From NCBI GenBank assembly GCA_963830385.1, contig CAWHMD010000003.1, positions 62,001 through 126,000 on the forward strand: a stretch of DNA of 64,000 nucleotides. The letters are read 5' to 3'. Position 1 is the first letter of the stretch; every line of letters begins with the position of its first letter. The DNA is from Bog-532 sp963830385. Its GTDB lineage: Bacteria > Actinomycetota > Actinomycetes > Streptosporangiales > Streptosporangiaceae. Shown here in pieces: positions 1 to 7,878 of this stretch. The notes under the pieces were generated by a model that saw only the letters and a list, made by a program, of their open reading frames with translations, did no database searches and was not told the DNA's origin. Position numbers and translations under genes: made by a program.

Positions 1-529
1 ACTGGCGGCCGGACACCGCGACGCCGATCGGTACCGGCTGCGCGGGCAGGTCCCACAGCTTGGCCGAGTCGACCGCGAAGTACTCGCCCTCGACGTTGAC
101 GTAGCCGCCGCCGAACAGCTCCCGTATGATCGTCACCGCCTCGGACAGCATCTCCTGCCGCTGGTTGGCGCTGGGCCAGCCCGCCCCGACGATGTGCTCG
201 TTGAGCGCCTCACCCGCACCCAGCCCGAGGGTGAACCGGCCCTCACTGAGCAGCCCGAGCGTGGCCGCCTGCTGCGCCACCACGGCCGGCTGGTAACGCA
301 TGGTCGGGCAGGTGACGTAGGTCATCAGCTCGGCCCGGGCGGTCGCCTGGGCGACCGCGCCCAGCGTGACCCAGGCGTTCGGGGCGTGGCCCTGCTCGTC
401 GACCCAGGGGAAGTAATGGTCGCTGGAGACCAGCAGCTCGAACCCGGTCTCCTCGGCCCGCACGGCGTAACGCACCAGGTCAGCCGGGCCCGCCTGCTCG
501 GTCATCAATGTGTAGCCCACAGTGGCCAT
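1..529 (-). CDS. LLM-class F420-dependent oxidoreductase (C-terminus cut by window edge)
   Basis: The first 176 codons of a luciferase-like monooxygenase-fold oxidoreductase are present; the rest runs off the left edge (such proteins are usually about 320 aa). The start ATG (527-529) opens MATVGYTLMTEQ, which matches the family's first beta strand. Residues near 35-42 read SSDHYFPW, a typical cofactor-side motif, and near 102 comes GLGAGEALNEHIVG, the glycine-rich loop characteristic of the G6PDH-like F420 subgroup. Cofactor F420 use is inferred from this subgroup resemblance; FMN is possible. The gene diverges from the membrane-protein gene at 646. Substrate unknown. Confidence 0.87.
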   Translation of the reverse strand, partial: MATVGYTLMTEQAGPADLVRYAVRAEETGFELLVSSDHYFPWVDEQGHAPNAWVTLGAVAQATARAELMTYVTCPTMRYQPAVVAQQAATLGLLSEGRFTLGLGAGEALNEHIVGAGWPSANQRQEMLSEAVTIIRELFGGGYVNVEGEYFAVDSAKLWDLPAQPVPIGVAVSGRQ

Positions 530-645
530 GAAAGTTGCCCGCCCTCGTCGTAGATCGTGTGACCCCGTCCCACTGACCCGGAGAATCCCCGCTAAACCGG
601 AGATCTCACGGCTCTGGGAGCAGGGCGCGTGAGAAGGTATCGGGC

Positions 646-1986
646 GTGGATGGCGGCATGACTGGCGCTCCCCGAATCCGGCCCGTGCGCCGTTCTGTCG
701 TGCGGCGCCGAATCGCGACCGCCGGGGCAGCTCTCGTCCTTGCCGTTGCGGGCGTGCTGTACACCCGCATCGGCGTGGCCGGGATGTTCGAGGCATTAAC
801 GTTTTCCGGCCGGATCATCGGGGCGGTCATATTCGCCTGCGCGCTGGTTATATTCGGCGGATCGGTCAGCGTCGCGCTGTTGTTCGTGCTGGCGCTCTCC
901 GGACGGCCTGTTTCCGTCACCGTGACCAGCGTTGCCGGTGGTGCGGTCATCGCCGGTGCGACGACGTTGACCGTACTCAGCCTGGTGCTTTTCCTCATCC
1001 AGGCCGCTGCGCTCAATTTCTCGGCCTGGCTCGCGGTCTGGGGCGTTCTGGCCTGCGCGGCGGCGCTGATCCTCTCCTCCGCGATCAGGGCGCGGCTGCC
1101 GGTTCCCAGCGTCAAGGGGCTGGCGGGCGGCCTGTCGATCGGTCTGCTGTTGTCATTGGGCAGCTTCGTATACAGCGACTTCTATCTGCCCTCAGCAGTT
1201 GCGCCGCTGCTGACCGTTTCCGTCTCGATCGGCAAAGCGTCGGTGGACACCACGGCCGCGACCGCGACGGTCCCGATTTCGATCACCATCCGCAATGAGC
1301 AGCCGGTCGGGGTGTTTGTCCTGGCGTCTTATCTCGACGTGGCGGGCCGCACCTTCCTCGGCGTCTCCTCGGCCTCACCAGCGGCCGAGAATCAAGCGGC
1401 CGCGCAGAATGAGCCGTACCGGTCGCTCGGGGACAACTATTCCTACGATCTCATCGAGGAAAGCCCGCTCAACGGGGGCGGGGGCTACTTCCTCAACCCC
1501 AATGAATCGTTCACCGCCAGCGACGCGGCCACCATTTCCGCACCGACGCCGTTCGACGCCATCCAGGTCTCCTACCGGATGATCATCATGCGGGACGACC
1601 GCTTCGAGGTCAGCACCAGCTATTCCCGGCAATTCCTGGCCGGCGCGCAGGCCGTTCGGGCGATGCCGCCCTGGGCGGGTCAGGCCTCCCCAACCGGACC
1701 GGGGGTCATCGGCTGGACCGGCGCCGTCTACGCGGACAGCTACCTGTACAACCTGATCGATCCCCCGGAAGACGCCTACGTGTGGTACCAGCTGCCGCCG
1801 CCGTCCTCAGCCGATCCTTATTTTCCCGATCTGACCGCGACGATCTGCCCTCCGGGAGAGCGGACGGCCTTGCCGACCGCGCAGCAGGTCCTGGCGCGGC
1901 AGAATCTGTATGGCCTGCAGCGGGAGGGCGGCGGTGAGCCCACCACGGTGCTGCCCTCGGCCCTCGGCATCCCGCAAACGGGCTAG
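646..1986 (+). CDS. Hypothetical integral membrane protein with large extracytoplasmic domain
   Basis: 446 aa. I do not recognise the family. The N-terminal 200 residues hold about five hydrophobic segments (near 24-45, 55-85, 95-125, 127-145 and 160-185), preceded by an Arg-rich cytoplasmic start. Residues from about 190 to the end form a soluble Ser/Pro/Tyr-rich domain that is probably outside the membrane; it ends in a proline-rich stretch and a GIPQTG tail. The GTG at 646 is preferred because GAGAAGG lies 8 nt upstream (631-637); an in-frame ATG at 658 is the alternative. A strong hairpin follows the stop. Role unknown. Confidence 0.75.
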   Translation: MDGGMTGAPRIRPVRRSVVRRRIATAGAALVLAVAGVLYTRIGVAGMFEALTFSGRIIGAVIFACALVIFGGSVSVALLFVLALSGRPVSVTVTSVAGGAVIAGATTLTVLSLVLFLIQAAALNFSAWLAVWGVLACAAALILSSAIRARLPVPSVKGLAGGLSIGLLLSLGSFVYSDFYLPSAVAPLLTVSVSIGKASVDTTAATATVPISITIRNEQPVGVFVLASYLDVAGRTFLGVSSASPAAENQAAAQNEPYRSLGDNYSYDLIEESPLNGGGGYFLNPNESFTASDAATISAPTPFDAIQVSYRMIIMRDDRFEVSTSYSRQFLAGAQAVRAMPPWAGQASPTGPGVIGWTGAVYADSYLYNLIDPPEDAYVWYQLPPPSSADPYFPDLTATICPPGERTALPTAQQVLARQNLYGLQREGGGEPTTVLPSALGIPQTG

Positions 1987-1998
1987 CTCGAGCCGAGA

Positions 1999-2030
1999 CG
2001 CCCGCTCCGCGTGATCTCACGGAGCGGGCG
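1999..2030. terminator. Hairpin between convergent genes
   Basis: A perfect 11-bp inverted repeat, CGCCCGCTCCG (1999-2009) with CGGAGCGGGCG (2020-2030), sits between the stops of the membrane-protein gene and the csbD-like gene. It can serve both strands. There is no T-tract, which is common for GC-rich actinobacterial terminators. Confidence 0.7.
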
Positions 2031-2044
2031 CTGTAGCTGAGCCT

Positions 2045-2218
2045 TTACTTCTTGAAGGCGTCCTTGACCTTGTCGCCGGCCTGCTTGAGGTTCCCCTTGG
2101 CCTGGTCGCCCTGGCCTTCGGCTTCCATTTCCTTGTCGCCGGTGGCCTGGCCCACGCCTTCCTTGACCTTGCCCTTGACCTCGGTGGCCTTGTGGGCTGC
2201 CTTGTCTTCAGTCGCCAT
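2045..2218 (-). CDS. CsbD family stress protein
   Basis: 57 aa, very hydrophilic, rich in Lys, Glu, Gly and Ala. It starts MATEDKAAHKATEVKGKVKEG and ends AGDKVKDAFKK. The repeated KGKVKEGVGQATGDK-type pattern is the CsbD signature (general-stress, intrinsically flexible protein; molecular role unsettled). In Bacillus, csbD belongs to the sigma-B regulon; a comparable stress control here is inference. The start ATG at 2216-2218 has GGAGCGTGACGG just upstream. The gene stands alone, convergent with the preceding membrane-protein gene and separated from it by the hairpin at 1999-2030. Confidence 0.85.
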   Translation of the reverse strand: MATEDKAAHKATEVKGKVKEGVGQATGDKEMEAEGQGDQAKGNLKQAGDKVKDAFKK

Positions 2219-2282
2219 GGTCCGTCACGCTCCTTCGTCTCACGCTGTCCCTTCCCACCAGGCAGCGGTCAAACAGGCAGCC

Positions 2283-3572
2283 CTACTCCGGGACCAGGAA
2301 CGCTTTCATCGCGGCGATCATCATCGCGATGTCGGCGGTGCCGGACAGTTCGCGGGCCGAGTGCATGCCCAGCGACGCGTTGCCCACGTCGACGGTCGGC
2401 ACGGCCAGGCCCGCGGCCACGATCGGGCCGATGGTGGAGCCGCTGCGGACGCCGCTGCGGTTGACGAAGTACTGCACCGGGACGCCGGCCTGCCCGGTGG
2501 CGGCCACGAACGCGGCCTGGGTCATCGCGTTGGTGCCGTAGTTGACGTTCGCGCTCACCTTGATCACCGGCCCGCCGCCCAGCGCGATCCAGTGCCCCGG
2601 CTCGTGCCGGTCGGCGTAGTTCGGGTGGGTGGCATGGGTCATGTCCGCCGACACGTGCAGCGAGTTCGTCACCGCCCGCAGGAAGTCGTCCCGGGTGCCG
2701 CCGCGGGCCAGCACCGAACGTTCCAGCTGGCGGCCCAGCCAGGCCCCGTCGGCCCCGGTGGCGGACCGGCTGCCGATCTCCTCGTGGTCGAACAGCACCA
2801 CCGCGCTGACGTGCCCGCCAGCCGGGTCCGCCGCCACCTCGGCCAGCGCCGTCACACTGGCGAACGAGCAGTTCAGGTTGTCCTGGCGCCCCGAGCTGAC
2901 GAACTCCTCATCCACTCCGGCCAGCGTGGCCCCGGCCACGTCGTAGACCACCACTTCCCAGCTGACCACGGCTCCGGCGTCCACCTCCAGCTCGCTGGCC
3001 AGGAAGTTTGCGAACCCGCCGGGGTCCGGCGCTCCCAGCGACCAGATCGGCACCAGGTGCCGCTGGGCGTCCAGCTTCAGCCCTTCGCGCACTCCCGGGT
3101 CGAGGTGGATGGCGAGCTGGGGCACCCGCAGGATCGGGCGGTCGACCCGCACCAGCCGGACCTGCGGCCCGTCCGCGGTGCCGACCACCACCCGGCCCGC
3201 CAGCCCCAGGTCCCGGTCCAGCCAGGAGTTCAGCAGCGGCCCGCCGTAGACCTCCACGCCCAGCTGCCGGAACCCCGCGTTGCCGGTGTCCGGCTGCGGC
3301 TTGACCTTCAGCGTCGGGCTGTCGGTGTGCGCGCCGAGCAGCCGGAAGCTGGCGTCGGCGGCCGCGCCGTCCGGCACCACCCAGGCGAACAGCGATCCGC
3401 CGTCGATCACCAGATAGCGGCCGGGGCCAGACGGCCAGGCGCCGGCCAGGCCGACCTCGGTGAACCCGGCCGCGGTCAGCCGGGCGCCGGCCTCGGCGGC
3501 CGCGTGGTACGGCGACGGCGAGGCGTCGAGGAAGCGGATCAGGTCCAGGGCGGTGTCACGGGCGCTGCTCAC
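2283..3572 (-). CDS. M18 family aspartyl aminopeptidase
   Basis: A cytoplasmic zinc aminopeptidase that would remove N-terminal acidic residues from peptides. The family marks are all visible: RFLDASPSPYHAAAEA at the N-terminus, LLGAHTDSP (metal-ligand His and Asp), FDHEEIGSRSATGA (catalytic and ligand Glu), MTHATHPNYADRHEP, GSTIGPIVAAGL, and GNASLGMHSARE near the C-terminus (ligand His). From the GTG at 3572 the protein is 429 aa, the usual family length. A GGCAGG lies 9 nt upstream of that GTG; an in-frame ATG at 3581 is possible but would leave the Shine-Dalgarno too close. Divergent from the gene at 3604 with a very short shared upstream region. Confidence 0.92.
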   Translation of the reverse strand: MSSARDTALDLIRFLDASPSPYHAAAEAGARLTAAGFTEVGLAGAWPSGPGRYLVIDGGSLFAWVVPDGAAADASFRLLGAHTDSPTLKVKPQPDTGNAGFRQLGVEVYGGPLLNSWLDRDLGLAGRVVVGTADGPQVRLVRVDRPILRVPQLAIHLDPGVREGLKLDAQRHLVPIWSLGAPDPGGFANFLASELEVDAGAVVSWEVVVYDVAGATLAGVDEEFVSSGRQDNLNCSFASVTALAEVAADPAGGHVSAVVLFDHEEIGSRSATGADGAWLGRQLERSVLARGGTRDDFLRAVTNSLHVSADMTHATHPNYADRHEPGHWIALGGGPVIKVSANVNYGTNAMTQAAFVAATGQAGVPVQYFVNRSGVRSGSTIGPIVAAGLAVPTVDVGNASLGMHSARELSGTADIAMMIAAMKAFLVPE

Positions 3573-3603
3573 CCGTCCCATCCTGCCCGATAACGTAATG
3601 CGC

Positions 3604-4125
3604 ATGGCAAAGAAGCGCGCGCTCACGCCGCTCGGGGCCGTGGTCGGCGGGTTCCTGGCCGGGGCCGTGGGCACGGTGGCCCTGGACGCCTACCAGTACC
3701 TGCGGTACAAGCGGTCCGGTGGTACTGACAGCCCGCTGGCCTGGGAGTTCCCCCCGGTGGAGAACTGGCAGCAGGCGCCCGCACCGGGCCAGGTGGCCAA
3801 GCGCGTGGTCGAGGGCTTCACCCAGGAGCAGCTGTCCGACCGCTACGCCAACCCGGTCAGCACGATCATGCACTGGGGCTACGGCTCGGCCAACGGCGCC
3901 GCCTACGGCGTGGTGGCCGGCTCGCTGCGCCGCCCGAGCCCGCTGACCGGCCTGCCGTTCGGCGCCACGGTCTGGCTCACCGGCTACCTGGTGCTGCCGC
4001 TGGGCCACCTCTACCAGCCGATCTGGAAGTACGACGTCAAGACGCTGGCCGAGGACCTCGGCGGCCACCTGATCTTCGGCGCCACCACCGGCACGGTCTT
4101 CTGGCTCTACACCAAGCTGGCCTGA
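3604..4125 (+). CDS. Small membrane protein, YagU/DUF1440-like
   Basis: 173 aa with a basic N-terminus (MAKKR) followed by a hydrophobic glycine-rich helix (GAVVGGFLAGAVGTVALDAY), a hydrophilic stretch with WEFPPVENW, and then about three further hydrophobic segments (near 103-118, 124-143 and 154-173). The helix-GG pattern and overall layout resemble the YagU (DUF1440) inner-membrane family; this assignment is tentative. No good ribosome site is seen before the ATG, and the divergent peptidase start is only about 30 bp away, so the transcript may be leaderless. Function unknown. Confidence 0.7.
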   Translation: MAKKRALTPLGAVVGGFLAGAVGTVALDAYQYLRYKRSGGTDSPLAWEFPPVENWQQAPAPGQVAKRVVEGFTQEQLSDRYANPVSTIMHWGYGSANGAAYGVVAGSLRRPSPLTGLPFGATVWLTGYLVLPLGHLYQPIWKYDVKTLAEDLGGHLIFGATTGTVFWLYTKLA

Positions 4126-4133
4126 TCGCACGG

Positions 4134-4150
4134 CGGCCGGAGCGCGGCCG
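4134..4150. terminator. Possible weak terminator
   Basis: CGGCCG (4134-4139) and CGGCCG (4145-4150) can pair across a 5-nt loop and are followed by an AT-rich stretch (TTTATTACTCAACTTTTT). It lies 9 bp after the stop at 4125 in a 172-bp convergent gap. I see no gene in the rest of that gap. Confidence 0.35.
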
Positions 4151-4297
4151 GGGTTTATTACTCAACTTTTTAAAGGGTCTGGCCACCCGGCGTCCCGAAC
4201 TACTGCGACGTCCTTGCTCGCGCGCGACCGCGGTACCTGCTGGCTGGTGGCTGCTATCGCCGGAATCGGGCAGCTTCCGTTGGCCCGGACGTCGGGC

Positions 4298-5272
4298 CTA
4301 CGGGCCGGTGACCACCGCGAAATACGCTCCGGCCGGTGGTGGACCGAACTGATCCAAGACCGTCAGGTAACCAGCTCGCGCACCATCGAGCAGGTCATCG
4401 CGCGCGACGCTCAGTCGCTCGACCCGGTGCGACCCCGGCGGGGGGCATAGCCGGAACACCTGGGTGCCCCGAAGGCTGACGTTCACGGAGCGGCCGATGG
4501 CGGCCCGGTCGGCTGCCCACGGTCCCCGGCCCGCCCAGTAGGCGTCACCGAGTCCCGCTCGCCACCGGTTCAGGACCTGGTGCAGCACCCGGGCCGCCAG
4601 CGGCGAGGTGCTGTTACCGGCTCCCTCGGGAGCGGTGTTCAGCATCAGGAGGTGCGTCACCCGCTCATCCAGGGCGGCGTACATAGGGTCGGGCCAGAGC
4701 AGGCCGCCGTCCAGGTACCGGTGCCCGTCCAGCACGTGGGGCGGCCCCGCCAGCATGGGCAGCCACGCTCCGGCCTTGAGGTAGTCCTCGAGCCGGTCGG
4801 CCACGGTCCGGATGGGCACGATGACCGGCCGGACCGTCTCCACGTCCGACAGCACGATCCGGATGTCGTAGGGCGATGCTGCCGCCTTCGCCCGATCCAG
4901 GGGGACGCGGTTGCGCATCACCTCGTCGAAGACGTACGCCATGTCCAGCCGGGGCAGCCGGAACGGCCGTCGGCGAACGAACCCCGAGGCCAGGTGGTCG
5001 TAGTAGACCGACAGGGCGTCCCAGCCACTCCCAGCGGCGAAGTAGGCCAGGTTCATGGACCCCGATGAGGTGCCGTAGAAGCGGTCGAACACGCCCGCCA
5101 GCCCGAGGTCGCGCAGGGCGATCAGCATGGCGCCGGACACGACCCCGCGCATCCCGCCACCTTCCACCGACAAGGCCAGGGTGTAGTCGTCCTGCTCACC
5201 CTGGAGTCGCGCCTTGATCAGCCCGGGCACGGACGGTATGCCCGACGGCCCTCGTGTGGCTTCGCTCCGCAC
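4298..5272 (-). CDS. Patatin-like phospholipase
   Basis: 324 aa serine acyl hydrolase, predicted to cleave acyl chains from phospholipids or related esters. The oxyanion-hole motif GGGMRG is at residues 38-43, the nucleophile elbow G-T-S69-S-G is at 67-71, and the DGG motif with the catalytic Asp188 is at 188-190, so the Ser-Asp dyad is intact. No signal peptide is visible; it is probably cytoplasmic or peripheral to the membrane. The start is a GTG at 5270-5272; the GAGG of its ribosome site overlaps the stop of the upstream membrane-protein gene, 9 bp away, so the two are very likely one operon. Confidence 0.88.
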   Translation of the reverse strand: MRSEATRGPSGIPSVPGLIKARLQGEQDDYTLALSVEGGGMRGVVSGAMLIALRDLGLAGVFDRFYGTSSGSMNLAYFAAGSGWDALSVYYDHLASGFVRRRPFRLPRLDMAYVFDEVMRNRVPLDRAKAAASPYDIRIVLSDVETVRPVIVPIRTVADRLEDYLKAGAWLPMLAGPPHVLDGHRYLDGGLLWPDPMYAALDERVTHLLMLNTAPEGAGNSTSPLAARVLHQVLNRWRAGLGDAYWAGRGPWAADRAAIGRSVNVSLRGTQVFRLCPPPGSHRVERLSVARDDLLDGARAGYLTVLDQFGPPPAGAYFAVVTGP

Positions 5273-5281
5273 CTGGTTGCC

Positions 5282-5842
5282 TCAGTCGCCCCAGGTGTGG
5301 TTACCCCAGCGCACGAAGACCGTGAGCGCGATGATCACCACGGTGATGGCACCGCCGAATTCCAGCAGGTGCAGAGCGTCGGGGGAGGCCACCGCCTCCT
5401 CCGCGAACGTGACCGCCAGCACCAGCACGATCATCGACACGACCCGGCTCTTCAGATCGTTCAGGTCGTGCATGGTCAGCCAGCCCGGCAGCACGTCCCG
5501 GCCGCCGACCCGGATGTCCCCGATGAACAGCTCGTAGAAGCCGATCGCCGAGATGAGCGCGGTGGCGCCGATCAGGAACAGGTCGAACTCCAGCAGGACC
5601 GAGCCGATGTTGTGCCCGACCGGAAACGGATGCCCGCTGACATCCCGCACCGTGTCGGCCAGGACGGCCACCGCGTAGACGAACGAGCCCAGCGCGGACA
5701 CCGTCAGAAACGCCACCGGCAGGAGCACCAGCCACAGCGAAGCAGTCAGCGTCCGCTCCACCCCATCGGTGAGCCGTCGGGTCGGCCGCCGGGTTGTCCG
5801 CTCCGCGGCTTCCCCTTTTTCCTCATCGGGCACGGCGATCAT
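5282..5842 (-). CDS. YqhA/UPF0114-like membrane protein
   Basis: 186 aa with four hydrophobic segments (near 36-60, 85-105, 132-150 and 158-175) after an Arg/Glu-rich cytoplasmic tail. The stretch around residues 126-148 (LNDLKSRVVSMIVLVLAVTF) and the preceding LFIGDIRV match the UPF0114 (YqhA) pattern. The molecular function of that family is not known. It is the first gene of a two-gene unit with the patatin gene 9 bp downstream, which suggests a membrane-lipid context (inference only). Confidence 0.75.
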   Translation of the reverse strand: MIAVPDEEKGEAAERTTRRPTRRLTDGVERTLTASLWLVLLPVAFLTVSALGSFVYAVAVLADTVRDVSGHPFPVGHNIGSVLLEFDLFLIGATALISAIGFYELFIGDIRVGGRDVLPGWLTMHDLNDLKSRVVSMIVLVLAVTFAEEAVASPDALHLLEFGGAITVVIIALTVFVRWGNHTWGD

Positions 5843-5888
5843 GATTTCATGACCGGCGGCTGTCCTGCGCAGACCGCACCGCTGCGTG

Positions 5889-7166
5889 CTATTCGGGGCC
5901 GCCCGGGTCCGTGGACGGTTTCCCCAGCCAGGTGAGCGCGGCGATGGTCAGGGCCTCGATACCGGTGCTCAGAGTGGGCTCGATGACCGGCGCGAAATGT
6001 GGCGAGTGGTTGCCCGGCAGCGAGTCGATGCGCCCGTCGCGGAGGGCAGCCATGGCCGTCTCGTATTCGAGGCCTCCCCAGAACCAGAAAACGGTCGGTG
6101 CACCAGCGGCTTCGCCGAACACGCCGACGTCCTCGCTGGCATTGACCACCGGCATCGGCAGCAGGCGGTCCGCACCGAAATGCTCGGCGAAGGCGGCGAT
6201 CGTGGCCTGGGTCGCGGACGGATCGCTGACCAGCAGGGGCGCGCTGACGGTCCAGGTCAGCTCGGGCGGGCGCGGTGCGGCGCTGACGGCGGCCTCACCG
6301 CTGACGGTGCGCTCGATCGCGGTGCGGACCAGCTCACGGGTCTGCGGGGAGTAGGTCCGGATGTTGATACCCAGTTCGGCGGTGCTGGGAATGATGTTGT
6401 CCTTGGTTCCGGCCTGCACCCGCCCGACCGTGACCACGGCGGTCTCGGCGGGCGGCACCAGCCGCGCGACGATGCCCTGCAGCCTCGTGATCACGTGCGC
6501 GGCCATCAGGACCGGGTCGACGGTGGACTCGGGGCGCGAGCCGTGCCCGCCCCGGCCGTGCAGGATGACCTCAGCGGAGTCCGCCGCGGCCATCACCGGC
6601 CCGCTGGCGTGGCCGATCAGGCCGGCCGGGAGCGGGCCCACGTGCTGGCCCAGCACGATGTCCGGCTTGGGAAAGCGCTGGAACAGCCCGTCGGCGACCA
6701 TGTCCCGTGCCCCCCGGGCCAGTTCCTCGGCCGGCTGGAACACGGCCAGCACGGTTCCGGACCAGGCGCTGTCCGCTCGGGCGAGCAGGGCCGCGGCGCC
6801 CACCAGGCAGGTGGCGTGCATGTCGTGACCGCACGCGTGCATCACCGGGACCTCAGCCCCGTCCTCGCCCGCGGCCCGGACCGAGCTCGCGTAGGGCAGG
6901 CCGGTCTGCTCCTGCACAGGCAGCGCGTCGAAGTCGGCCCGCAGCATCACCACCGGGCCATCTCCGCGGGTCAGGACTCCGACCACCCCGGTGCCGCCGA
7001 CCTTTTCGCTGACTTCGAAACCGAGCGGCCGCAACGCCTGCGCCACGCGCTGCGCGGTACGGTGCTCCCGCAGCGAAAGCTCGGGGTGCTGATGCAGGTC
7101 CCGGTAAAAGTCCGCCAGCTGGGCGCTCACCTCGGCCGCGCCTGCGAGTACCGTGCCGTCGGTCAT
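5889..7166 (-). CDS. M20 family amidohydrolase (hippurate/N-acyl amino acid hydrolase type)
   Basis: 425 aa cytoplasmic metallo-amidohydrolase of the M20D type (HipO, IAA-amino acid hydrolase, carboxypeptidase Ss1 relatives). It would release an amino acid from an N-acyl conjugate. Metal-binding motif H110-A-C112-G-H114-D-M-H117, then FQPAEELARGA with the catalytic and ligand Glu, LGQHVGPLPAG, and the dimerisation-domain motif GGHGSRPESTVDP are all present. A late SPHFAP supplies the C-terminal ligand His. The lipoprotein gene ends 18 bp upstream of its ATG, so the two are probably co-transcribed. The exact substrate cannot be read from sequence. Confidence 0.9.
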   Translation of the reverse strand: MTDGTVLAGAAEVSAQLADFYRDLHQHPELSLREHRTAQRVAQALRPLGFEVSEKVGGTGVVGVLTRGDGPVVMLRADFDALPVQEQTGLPYASSVRAAGEDGAEVPVMHACGHDMHATCLVGAAALLARADSAWSGTVLAVFQPAEELARGARDMVADGLFQRFPKPDIVLGQHVGPLPAGLIGHASGPVMAAADSAEVILHGRGGHGSRPESTVDPVLMAAHVITRLQGIVARLVPPAETAVVTVGRVQAGTKDNIIPSTAELGINIRTYSPQTRELVRTAIERTVSGEAAVSAAPRPPELTWTVSAPLLVSDPSATQATIAAFAEHFGADRLLPMPVVNASEDVGVFGEAAGAPTVFWFWGGLEYETAMAALRDGRIDSLPGNHSPHFAPVIEPTLSTGIEALTIAALTWLGKPSTDPGGPE

Positions 7167-7184
7167 GGCCGCTGGTCCTTCCGG

Positions 7185-7712
7185 TCAGGAACTGGGGACG
7201 GGGGTCGCCGGCGGGGACGGGCAGCGGTTCCCCACCGTGGTCAGCAGCCGCCGGGCCGAGACCGCGACGTTGGCGATCGCGCTGCTGACACCCGCCTCCC
7301 GGCTGGGTGAGGCGGCGTAGCTGCTCGCGGCCGACTGCAGCTGCGTCAGTCGCGACTTCAGGGCGTCGATCTCGCTCCGCCATTCCTGCTGGCCGGAGAC
7401 GGTGTTGCTGAGGTCGGCGACGCTCGCCTCCATGCCGCGCGTCACCGCCTGAATCTCACTGACGCCAGCCTGCGTGACGCTGACCGAGACCAGGCTGTGC
7501 AGGGCAGCCCGCAGCGAGTCCACGTCCTGGCAAACGGTCAGGACGGGTGAGGGCCGGGACGACGTCGGCGTGACGGCTGCGCTGGCCGAGGCGCTCCCGG
7601 TCCCGCTGCCGCCCGGAGAACTGCCGCTGGACCCGCAGGCGGCGGCCAGGAGCAGCATCGCGGACAGGGTTGCCGTGCTGACGGCCAGCCTGCTGGGGGT
7701 AACTCGCGTCAT
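7185..7712 (-). CDS. Putative secreted lipoprotein
   Basis: 175 aa. The N-terminus has a signal sequence ending in the lipobox LLAAAC (Cys26 would be lipidated), followed by a low-complexity Gly/Ser/Ala/Thr linker. The remaining residues (about 60-165) are mostly helical, with evenly spaced Leu/Val and an LKSRLTQLQSAASSYA stretch that could form a coiled coil. Its probable site is the outer face of the membrane. I recognise no enzyme motif. It lies directly upstream of the M20 hydrolase and diverges from the large flippase-like gene at 7879. Confidence 0.75.
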   Translation of the reverse strand: MTRVTPSRLAVSTATLSAMLLLAAACGSSGSSPGGSGTGSASASAAVTPTSSRPSPVLTVCQDVDSLRAALHSLVSVSVTQAGVSEIQAVTRGMEASVADLSNTVSGQQEWRSEIDALKSRLTQLQSAASSYAASPSREAGVSSAIANVAVSARRLLTTVGNRCPSPPATPVPSS

Positions 7713-7878
7713 ATCTGCCCACGATCAGGCGACGGCCCCCGATGCGCCTCACCCATCGCGGGCGAACCGCGGAAAGACCGGGCCGCGATCACCTGGAAAG
7801 AATGATGACCGCACGATCGCCACCGGTCACTGTGAAAGAGTCAAGGTCCACGGATTCCGGCTGTACGGCTGGTGAACG

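Noticed and set aside
5886..7310. A 474-codon rightward open frame antisense to the M20 hydrolase
   Set aside because: The opposite strand carries a complete M20 enzyme with all metal ligands; this frame has no recognisable motif.
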